A DNA stretch of 64,000 nt from Closterium sp. Naga37s-1. Taxonomy: Eukaryota > Streptophyta > Zygnematophyceae > Desmidiales > Closteriaceae. The DNA lies in the NCBI GenBank assembly GCA_947471745.1, contig CANJKZ010000530.1, forward strand, positions 1-64,000, written 5' to 3'. The position numbers and the translations under genes were made by a program. The notes beneath the pieces were generated by a model, which saw nothing but the letters and a program-made list of their open reading frames with translations, made no database searches and had not been told where the DNA came from. Position 1 is the stretch's first letter, and every line of letters starts with the position of its first letter. Positions 55,650 through 64,000 of the stretch are shown here, one piece after another.

Positions 55650-58600
55650 CTAAATGTACGCCTCCTCCTCCTGGGGCACATCCCTGCACTTCCTCTGCCC
55701 GCCCTCCATCCGGCACGCCTTGACCGCCTTGCCTGGTTGCCTCTCCACCTCGCACATACACCCCGGCATGGGGTTCGCATAGAAGTTCTCCTCCAGCTTC
55801 GGGTTCTCCCCAGCCTCCCGCTGGTGCGGGCCGCCCAGGCGCCCCTTGTGCTGCTTCCGTATTTCCTTGCGCACCACGTTCCAGCTCATCTCGCCCGCCT
55901 TGAACTGGTCTAGCAGCCGAACCACCGCCTCCCTGAATGGGGGGAATATATGTTGGGGAACAGAGCATGACAAGGAAATTGAACTGGTCTATCCGCTGGT
56001 GAGGGTCCCCCACGCACCCCTTGTGCTGCTTCCAGATCTCCTTGCACACCACATTCCGCCTTGAACAGTCTAGCATCCATACCACCATCTCCCCGGTAGG
56101 GGGAATACGGAGGGCGGGAAGAAATGTTATGAAGGGGTTGGAGAAAGCATCAGGGGTTGGTGCTTGCGCAGTAGGGAGGGGATTGGAAGAGTCAAACATC
56201 CTGTGCCCTTGCACGTGAATACACATCACCCTCCACTGCCTTGTTGCCCGCACCTCTCAGAGATGATCATCTCCCTATGTCTTTCCAACCGCTGGTGTGC
56301 CTGCACGACCATTCCCCTCTGTGTATGCAAACACACCACCCTCCACTTTTCATCTTCTTGCCCTCACCTGTCTGGGATAATTGTCTTCCTGTGGCCTTCA
56401 AACCGCCGGTGCCCCTGCACTGCTCGGGCCATGTTGCCCTCATACGTGTACGCAAACACGTCACTCTCCACGGACACTGTGTAGTCCACTGCTGCCAGAC
56501 TGTTCTGATACCCCCCCAGTGCTGATCATTAACTTGTCCGGGCGTCCAGACAGGATCATGCCTGCCTTCCACTCAATCTCACTCACCTCCCTCCCTCCGT
56601 TTAAGCTATCAGCAGGCGTAGCAGGCCCTCAACAAAGCCTCCTGCCTCCTCACCTGTCGGGGATGATTGTCTTCCTGTGCCCTTCAAACCGCCGGTGCCC
56701 CTGCACGGCGCGGGCCATGTTGCCCTCATATGTGTACGCAAACACGTCACTCTCAACAGCCACTGTGTAGTCCACTGCTGCCAGCCTGTTCTGATACCCC
56801 CCCAGCGCCGCCAGCTCCTCTGGGGTGGCTAGAGTTGAGTGTGTGAACGTGTTGGGGTAGTACCTCTTTAGCTCCTGGTGGGGGGTAGATGTTGAAGAGG
56901 GGTTGAGAAGGAGGGCAGGAAGGCAGGAAAGGGGGAGGATGGGTTTGGGCGAGAGCCACTAAGCAAATAATTCTCCACTGCTGCTACTGTGTAGTCCAGT
57001 TCAAGCGGTACTCTCCACAGCCACTGTGTAGTCCACAGCTGCCAGCCTGTTCTGATACCCCCCCAGCGCCGCCAGCTCCTCTGGGGTGGCCAGAGTGGAG
57101 TGCGTGAACGTGTTGGGGTAGTACCGCTTCAGCTCCTGGCGCGGGGTTGAATGGGGAGGATGCGAGTGGGAGAAAAGGGAAGAGGGGGGAGTGAATTGCG
57201 GGGGAGTTGACGACACTGACGAGGGGTGTTGAAGTGAGTGAGTGGATGTGTTGGGTCAGTACCGCATCAGCTCCTGACGAGGGGAAAGTGGGCACTAAAG
57301 AAGACACATGGATGGGAGCGAAAATGCATTGGAGGGGATGAGCAGCAGGGAACAAACGCCAGGAAAGGAAACGGATGGGCGTGAGAAGGAGCCAATAAAT
57401 ACGTCACTCTCCCCTACCACTGAGGACTTTCAAACGAGAATGTTGTCAGCAAGCCATGCCAGATGTTCTCCTCACTCACCGTGAGGCCTTTAGAGCCGTA
57501 GATGTCCCCAGCAGCAATGTAAATCAACGTCTTCTTAGGAAACCCCATGGCATGCAGGAACAGAGCGGTCTCCTTGGGCGTGAGGGGGCACGCGCCCTCC
57601 TTGCGCCGCGCCTCCCCGTCGATGTCCTTCTCCTTCCACCGCGAGTTGTTCAGCCGCATCGCCCTCAGCTCCCCACTCTCCCACCGGCTCAGCCCGTGGT
57701 CGCACCCTGTGAATGCCAGCATGTCCTTCTCATATCTGTTAGGAGGGAGGGGGGGGAGGGAATCAACAAGCGAATCAGCCCGTGGTCGCACCCTGTGAAC
57801 GCCAGCATGTCCTTCTCGTACCTGGACGGAAGGGGGGGAAAGAAATCAGCAAGGGTTATCTCTGAGGCTAGCATGTCCTTTTCATATCACGGCTCAGCCC
57901 GTGGTCGCACCCTGTGAATGCCAGCATGTCCTTCTCATATCTGTGCGGAAGGGGGGGGAAGGGAATCAGCAAGTGTTATCTCTGAGTCGCCCTCACGGCT
58001 AGCATGTCCTTTTCATATCACGGCTCAGCCCGTGGTCGCACCCTGTGAACGCCAGCATGTCCTTCTCGTACATGGTAATAGGTAGTGAGGAACGTGGGAG
58101 TGAGAGGGGAGAAGGAGGAGAAGAGGGAATGGGCAATCAACATTCAGCCCGTGGTCGCACCCTGTGAACGCCAGCATGTCCTTCTCATACCTGTGAGGAA
58201 AAAGGAAGGACGGGGATGGGGGAGGAGGGGGGGAGATCAGCAAGGGTTGATTCTCCCTGATTTTCTTCCCTCTCTGCCGTGCTCTCTACCACTTCAGTGC
58301 ATGCTGTAGCTGTTTGCATATCCTGAGAACAACCCCACCCAAGCACACACCTCAGGTGCAGAGCGATTTAGGGCCCGAGCTTCCTCAAGCGAGCGATCAG
58401 ACTCAAGCGATCAAGGGAGATGGTGTCTGTGTAGTGCAGGGCGCGGTAGTTGGCCCGGCATCAGCGGTGTCATGTCATGTCAACCCCTGAACCCGACACC
58501 CTATCTCCTCACCTCAGGTGCAGAGCGATGTAGGGCCCGAGCTTCCTCAACCGGGCGACTAGATTGCCAGCGACACGGGGAGATGGTATCAGTATAGCGC

Positions 58601-61600
58601 AGGGCGCGGTAGTTGGCTCGGCAGCTGGATGGACTCGGGCATGCCGTTGTTGGCCAGCCGCGAGTCCGTCAGGGGGAAACCTAATCACCTACTCCCCTGG
58701 TTTCCTTCCCTACCGTGTGCTCCCTACCAGTGCAATGCAAGTACGCACCTCAGGTGCAGGGCGATGTAGGGCCCGAGCTTGCGCATACGGGCCACCAGGT
58801 TCTCAGCAACGCGGGAGATGGTGTTGGTGTAGCGCAGGGCGCGGTAGTTGGCCCGGCAACGCAGCCGCTGGATGGACTCGGGCATGCCGTTGTTGGCCAG
58901 CCGCGAGTCCGTCAGGGGGAACCGCATCACCCGGTGCTTCTTGAGGCGCAGGAGAAGGTCCTCTCGGTAGTAGGAGAACTGGGGGAGGGGGGAAGAGGAG
59001 TGGAGGGAGAATGACGGGGCGAGTCGTCACGGGGAAGCGCATCACCCAGTGCTTCTTGAGGCGCAGGAGAAGGTCCTCACGGTAGTAGGAGAACTGGGGG
59101 AAGAGGGGCGGAGGGGGGATGACAGGGCGAAACGGGTCAGAAGGTCCTCATGGAAGTAGGAACAGGCGTTGAATGTTCGGGTAAGGGGTGGGAAGGAGGG
59201 GGGATTCTTGTAGAGCATAAAAGGGATGAGCAGACCTGAGTCAATGAGGAATGCATCACCCGAAGGCACTGATTGGAAGAGACTATTCTCACGCTATGAT
59301 CACGCACGCACTCACCGGCGACCAGGAGATGGGGAACTTTTCGAGCACGCGGCGGTGGGCCACTCTGCGGGGCAGCTCCCTGACCACGCGGATGTCGTCC
59401 TTGAGCGTCGCCACGAAGTGGTCGAGGTCGAATATATCCTCAAACTCGCTGGGGAGGGGTGCGGGGGCGGAAGAGGGAGTGGGAGGGGGGAAATGTTGGG
59501 CGAAACAGGGAGGCCACAAGAGAAGTCGTCCTTGAGCGTGGCCACAAAGTGTTCCAGGTCGAATATGTCCTCGAACTCGCTGACGTGGCAGATCGGTAAG
59601 GAGAAGAGCAGGGAGAAGGGAGGGGTGTGAAAAGATGAAGAGAAAGGGTGAGGAAAACGAGGGGGATGTCATCCTGGAGGGAGGCAATGAAGTTTGTTTG
59701 AATCGAACATGTTCCTGTGATCTCATTAACGTGCCACAAAGGGGAGGGTGCAGGGGAGAGTTGAGGAAACCCAGTAACCTCATACCCGGGGTCGGACCAG
59801 AAGGAGGTGTGGTCCAGCTCCGGCACCACAAGGAATTAGTGGTTGTATACCTGTGCATGTTATTATCTGTGCGGCATACACATACCTGGGGTCCGACAAG
59901 AGTGAGGGGTGGTTTAGCTCCACACCGCCACAACCATAAATTGCATACCTGGGGTCGGACCAGAAGGAGGTGTGGTCCAGCTCCGGCACCACAAGTGTGG
60001 CATTCATGATGCGAGCCACTGCCACCATGTCACAGATCTGTGTGTGGGATAGGCATTCGGTACAGTGGGAATAGATAAGAGTAGGAGCAAGCAGCACGCA
60101 GCAAACAGCCTGAACTGTAAAGCAGCTGTCATCGCAACAACAGGACTGACTGGAATGTCCATGTTTATTTCATGAGAGCTGCATGGAAACATCCTTGTAT
60201 CATGGGAGCTCTGAGAGCTGATCATGTTGGTTCGAAATGAGCACTCACCGCAGCTCGCATTTGGTTCAGACCCCCATTCGCCGTCACCAAAAGGTAGCCA
60301 TTCGTTGCTGACTTGGCGGGGACTGGGAAGGGCGGGAGCAGCAGGGGAGGGGAACAAGTAGCATCTCTCAGGAATTTCCCATCGTCTCTTTGAGGGCAAT
60401 CGATTTTGGTCCCTCATACACACCACCAGTGATAGGGAATCTTACAGCAAGTTCTCCGGATCTCCACTGCTCTATGTGGCCTACCTTTGTGCGTCTTGGA
60501 GCGTGCGATGCACTGCTCTATGTGCTCCACTGTGGGACTTCTCCACAGGAGCTTTTCCGACGTCCGTCGCGGAGCGTGCGACCCCGACGCGTTGAACCCA
60601 GACGTCCATACGGCGCCAATCGCGGACGACAGGAGAAGCGAGGAGGAGGAGGAGGAGGAGGAGGAGGAGGAGGAGGAGGAGGAGGAGGAGGAGGAGGAGG
60701 AGGAGGAGGAGGAGGAGGAGGAGGAGGAGGAAGGAGAAGGGAACGACAGGGAAGCTGAAGGAGGTGACAAGAGACGCTCCGTATCAGAAGCCGCTACAGT
60801 CAGCGTGGAGATGACTGGAGAATCTGCTCTGATTCCAGAACGCGCCTCTTCTCCTCGCACAAATTCGTCCCCCACCCTTTCGTCCCTGCCCGCTCCTCCC
60901 CCGCCCGCTCCCACCGCACCAATCACTGCCGAGGCTGCTGCTGCTGCGCCTGCAACTGCTGCTGCGGCTTGAGCCGCTTCCCCTAATGGCCCGTCCAGCA
61001 TACTGATTTCGCTGCTTTCGCCAGGCGTTCCAACCGCTTCGCGAAGTTTCGCCGCGTTTCGCAACGTTTCGGAACTAGTTCCAGGCGCGCCATGAGAATT
61101 CGGAGAGGCTCCAGAAGACGTCGATGCCGTGGAATCTGTTGTGTGCTCGGCTCGCTGATAAAGAAAGCATTGGGAAAAGAAGAAGAAAAAAAAGAGAGTA
61201 TTAGTTCAGACATCTGAGGGACCAGCTGACCAACGAGACGAGGTCAAGAAGGAAGCAAGTCGTGTCACGATACATTCCGAGCAGTTCATGACCCCGCACA
61301 ATAGATTTTCGTCGCCGTTGGTCCCACACACGCTCGAGCTCCTATCCACATGCCAACGTACATGTGCTTCCTCCGAACCCATCCTTGCACAAACACAGAA
61401 CGCCTACATACGTACCAAACCATCCGTTAGAAGCCATAACCCTCACCTCAGCCTGCAGAGCATGGGTTGAATCCCCAAGGCTGTCAGCAGAGCCTGGCAA
61501 GACGGATGACTCCGCTGCTTTTCTCCTTCCAAAGTAAGCATTTTCAGTGCTGCTTGTACTTGTATCAATGTCTTGTTCGGATAATGACGAGGCGGCGAGT

Positions 61601-62481
61601 TCAAGTGGTAACGCGGAGGAGGACGAGGGAAGGAGCTTCATGAGGCCTCTTGTCTGCAACGACGGGGTCAAAATACGGAATGCCAGAATAAGGATTAGAC
61701 GGCGAAGACGACAAAGAAGACTAGGAGAAGAGCTGTGGACCGTATTCCCTAAAATCCGCCTGACGTTTATAACAAGAGTTTAAGAATTCTCAAGCAGTGG
61801 GGTACACGAACGGCGTACCTTATGTAAGGAAGGAATCGACTTTAGTGATGCTCCAACCATGACCAGGCCCACCATCAGCAACAGCATCTTCATGCGGAAG
61901 TGCACCAAGACTCGCCGGAGGTCTCGCCTTCCGAACCATCTTCTAGCCTCTGGTAACGCAGACGCTAAGGCTGTCCGGGTTTTGGAAGATAGCTGCTTCC
62001 GTACCTGACGCTTTCCATCAAGAATCTCAGGCTTCTCTAAACCGGGATTCAGTGGGGAATCTCTAGAATGCTTAGGCAATGCCGTAAATCTCCATGACAC
62101 CATGGATTCCTGTGCTCTGTCACCACCGGTGCTAATGTTGGCAATACGAGCAGAGGGAGAGTGTGAATTGACTGCTGGTCCAGCAAGGTCGTGTTGAAAG
62201 GGCTGATGAGGGTGAAAATGGTGGCTTGCGGCTTGAAGATGTGTCAGATTCGCTGATTGCTCGCTGAGAATGGGTCGATCATTTTCGCACAAGGTTTCGA
62301 AGACTGGCCTTTGGCGTCTCGATGCTGCGACTAGAGGGCTTCTCGAGTGTTGCAGCGGGCTTGGCAAATCGCGATTTTTTTGGCTGCTGCTGTGAGTACG
62401 CTCCTGTAACACCTCTACGAAGGTACTGTCTGCTTCCTGTCCTCTCGATGTTATAGGTTCCGTTGCAAGAGGAATAGCCAT
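55650..62481 (-). CDS. plant-type O-fucosyltransferase (GT65/PF10250-like), 10 exons
   Basis: Probable Golgi type II membrane protein that transfers fucose from GDP-fucose. Exons on the minus strand: 61819-62481, 61447-61653, 60485-61154, 60249-60307, 59949-60037, 59316-59448, 58749-58978, 57480-57735, 56654-56874, 55650-55932. All introns are GT-AG and the phases agree, giving about 936 residues. Seen: cytoplasmic tail, one membrane segment (~197-213, [14 protein letters not shown]), Ser/Thr-rich stem with a run of more than 30 Ser (~430-463), then the domain: [15 protein letters not shown] (~517), [20 protein letters not shown] (~534), [40 protein letters not shown] (~682), [38 protein letters not shown] (~815) and [17 protein letters not shown] near the end. 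HLR and SDVF...GNMA...GHRR are family hallmarks. The start ATG at 62481 is the first that reaches the membrane segment in frame; an upstream exon is possible. The acceptor substrate cannot be told. Confidence 0.85.
55975..56085 (-). repeat. echo of exon 10 start inside intron 9
   Basis: Reads [13 protein letters not shown] then [17 protein letters not shown], a diverged copy of the first ~100 nt of exon 10 ([35 protein letters not shown]). It lies just upstream of the true exon. Confidence 0.8.
56262..56525 (-). repeat. echoes of exon 9 end inside intron 9
   Basis: 56369-56525 is a near-identical copy of the last ~150 nt of exon 9 ([21 protein letters not shown] through KTIIPD) including the donor GACAG/GTGAGG. 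56262-56345 is a more diverged third copy (VFAYTEGN...). The true exon is 56654-56874. Confidence 0.85.
56975..57275 (-). repeat. echoes of exon 9 start inside intron 8
   Basis: 57000-57140 repeats the acceptor and first ~135 nt of exon 9 ([20 protein letters not shown] through DYTVAVES), almost unchanged. ~57205-57275 is a diverged copy of its first ~70 nt. 56973-57000 is a ~28-nt scrap of the same sequence. Confidence 0.85.
57775..58194 (-). repeat. echoes of exon 8 start inside intron 7
   Basis: Four near-identical ~50-nt copies (57775-57825, 57893-57944, 58024-58074, 58143-58194) of the acceptor plus the first codons of exon 8 ([14 protein letters not shown]), and two ~20-nt partial copies (57868-57889, 57999-58020). 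The true exon starts at 57735. Spacing is irregular (~80-130 bp). Confidence 0.9.
58345..58680 (-). repeat. echoes of exon 7 end inside intron 7
   Basis: 58508-58680 and 58345-58460 are two copies of the last ~170 and ~110 nt of exon 7 with the donor-side sequence ([11 protein letters not shown] region). They carry substitutions and small gaps against the true exon at 58749-58978. Confidence 0.88.
59028..59167 (-). repeat. echoes of exon 7 start inside intron 6
   Basis: 59028-59100 copies the acceptor and first ~65 nt of exon 7 ([20 protein letters not shown]) nearly exactly; 59131-59167 is a diverged shorter copy (CSYFHEDLL). Confidence 0.85.
59523..59933 (-). repeat. echoes of exon 6 start and exon 5 end inside intron 5
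   Basis: 59523-59583 repeats the acceptor and first ~60 nt of exon 6 ([18 protein letters not shown]); 59668-59730 is a diverged third copy. 59781-59832 repeats the last ~50 nt of exon 5 ([14 protein letters not shown]) almost exactly; 59881-59933 is a diverged copy. Both exon ends bounding this intron are therefore echoed. Confidence 0.88.
60636..60735 (-). repeat. (GAG)n trinucleotide run in exon 3 of the O-fucosyltransferase
   Basis: About 33 tandem gag triplets on the plus strand, read as TCC (Ser) on the coding strand. Encodes an uninterrupted Ser run in the predicted lumenal stem, and also yields an antisense poly-Glu frame that is an artefact. Confidence 0.9.
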
Positions 62482-64000
62482 CTCGACTTACATTCAAAAC
62501 TAATTTAGAGAAGGACCTTACCAATGGCGCGATAGACGAATAACAACGGAAACCCACCAACTTTTGCTCTGCGTGACAGATTAGCGAACTATCTCGACTA
62601 TGACCATCACATCATCCCTGAACAACACTGCAAAGCTAACGATAACTGGAGAGGCAACGTAAAATAGTGGGATGGCTACCCACGTGTCAACTCAGCACAC
62701 GCCACGAGAGTGTTAGAGGCAGTTAGTGGAGCTGTGTGCCAGCGTAGAGGTAGCCACGAGGGACAAGTTGCTGTATTCAGGGAGACTAGGACGCTATGAA
62801 TGCTCAGTGATGCTCTGCTTCTGATGTTGCTCGAAAGCGTGGGCGACACAGCAGGATGAAGTGATCACATGACCTGCTGCCTTCGAATTCAGTGGTTCTG
62901 GTGCTGAGCTGACCTTGGTGTTTGGTCACTGGGAATACAACAAAGATACAGATTCCTACGGATGCAGTAAAACTTATATGGTAAAAAGTACAAGACTGAG
63001 ATTCAAGACCACGATATACCGACGTTTAACACTCTGGAACCATCGGAACCATTGTCAAGCCAATCAAAACCCCGAGTGTTCGTGGACAGTGAAACCCGGA
63101 CAGAAGAACAGAACGAGGTTTCAAGGAAAGCAGGTAGCCGAATGGCGGGAATGGGGGAGCCGCTCCAGGCTGGTGCTTGCGGTTCGACGTGGTCCCGCAC
63201 CGCGACAGGCTCTGCCTTCCTTGCGCTCCTCAGGGCACTGTGACTGCTCCAAGCAGATTGGCAAGCTGGAGGTTCAAGGCTGACCGTCAAGCCCAGTGTT
63301 CGGTCTGACATTCGTTAATGCAGAAAACCGATGCACGCACACTCGCATTTCATTACATTTCGCATTCGTTCAAGTTTGCGCATTTGAGCGAGCAGCCAGT
63401 TCAGAAATTACATTGACACTACAGTTGCTATGTATCGGAGCATCCAATAGTGCTTCCTAGAAATGTTCCACATTCAGAGGTTGCCAGCAATTCATTTCTC
63501 AGCTGTTGCGCTTCGATCACATGAGCCAGCAACAAGGAGTTCCCGTGAACTTCTCCTTCCTGTAAGCGACATTAGTCCAGCCTGGACCTTGAGAACTCCT
63601 CACAGCTGTCTGTTTCTCTCGAGGGATAATTCTCTGCATGGAAGCGCTCGTTGCGATGAAAGTATTTAAAATGCCAAGCGACCAAGTCGCGCTGGACGAC
63701 TAGTACTTGGATGTCTGATCCTGAGCTCTAACAAGATGGGCAGAGACACACAGACATTGCTTTATAGAATTCGTGAGCTAGTAATTTTCGCCTTGATTTT
63801 GAAATGCTGCGGAAGAGCGCCTGACAACGATCTTGTTCTCGTGGTAAGAGTTGGTTCCAACGTCTTGTCCGAAGCAGGTGTTTTCCCAACAAGTATGATA
63901 TAATGTCTGAGATGGTCATGTTGGTCATGCAGAGATATCGAGGCAGGGTGCTGAAAATCTGTTCCGGAAGGAGTATAGGCAGACCTTTGGACGTGATTGC
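62482..64000. other. 5' flank of the O-fucosyltransferase gene, no supported gene
   Basis: Near-balanced base composition and no transposon sequence. Short frames (62915-63283 plus, 63728-63928 minus) match nothing I recognise and lack splice or codon support. The region next to 62481 presumably contains the promoter and 5' UTR; no clear TATA box or other site stands out. Confidence 0.5.

Noticed and set aside
55933-59948. Intron copies of exon pieces as remains of a second, separate O-fucosyltransferase pseudogene
   Set aside because: The pieces are ordered by the boundary they flank, always carry the junction and lie beside their own exon. A paralogue would show exons in order as one block.
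60487-60972. Plus-strand frame with a poly-Glu run
   Set aside because: It is antisense to exon 3, whose minus-strand reading has matching splice phases on both sides and joins directly to the O-fucosyltransferase domain.
62279-62560. Alternative minus-strand frame beginning MVGFRCYSSIAP as the start of the fucosyltransferase
   Set aside because: It does not lead in frame to the membrane segment; the frame from 62481 does and ends at a good donor.
62915-63283. 122-residue plus-strand frame upstream of the fucosyltransferase
   Set aside because: No recognisable motif, no codon-use or splice support; length is within chance for this composition.

Overview
The window looks like nuclear DNA of a streptophyte, most likely a green alga of the charophyte/zygnematophyte grade. 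This rests on a plant-type, intron-split O-fucosyltransferase gene at the right end, initiator-tRNA-Met-primed Ty1/copia elements with TTTAGGG-like boxes in their LTRs, and a pogo-like transposase remnant. The copia proteins remind me of sequences I recall from Closterium; that is memory, not a search result, and is held weakly.

Positions 1-54,558 are almost entirely nested Ty1/copia LTR elements with unusually short LTRs (131-138 bp, 180 bp in one). Layout: A (+) 1-~3284, entering from the left edge; two 30-bp minisatellites at 3323-3774; D (-) 3775-31019, which contains C (-) 6091-21455 and E (+) 22764-27672. C contains a 948-bp solo-LTR-like insertion (6538-7485) and B (+) 8627-16375. The minisatellite resumes at 31020-31190. 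F (-) follows at ~31650-37730, then G (-) 38350-52958, which contains H (-) 38786-46168, and finally K (-) 53034-54558, a 1.5-kb element with no gag or pol. Boundaries rest on paired LTRs, TG...CA ends, primer-binding sites, the purine tract CCTATGGGGGTG and 5-bp target duplications (gcgtg for D, gagag for C, agggc for the solo LTR, ggaaa-like for B, ggtct/gatct for E, tctag for G, ggaag for H, cacgg for K). LTR divergence gives two waves: about 3-6% for C, D, G and H, and about 0.6-1.5% for B, E and K. All are treated as fossils; B looks closest to whole.

G and K both sit in the 3' coding end of a pogo/DDE_1-type transposase (minus strand), whose frame resumes exactly when the insertions and one copy of each target duplication are set aside. 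The AT-richer DNA at ~37,735-38,289 probably holds that transposon's 3' terminus.

From 55,650 to 62,481 (minus strand) lies the one host gene I can model: a ten-exon, about 936-residue type II membrane O-fucosyltransferase (GT65/PF10250-like), with every intron phase consistent. Its introns carry repeated partial copies of the neighbouring exon ends together with their splice sites (two to five copies or more at seven exon boundaries). This exon-echo pattern is the most unusual signal in the window. A second is a pair of conserved small hairpins (GGCC-UUGU-GGCC and GGUC-UUGU-GACC, flanking a GCUCAG...CUGAGC stem) just before the 3' LTR of all eight gag-pol-bearing copia copies. From 62,482 to 64,000 I see only probable promoter/5' flank and no supported gene.
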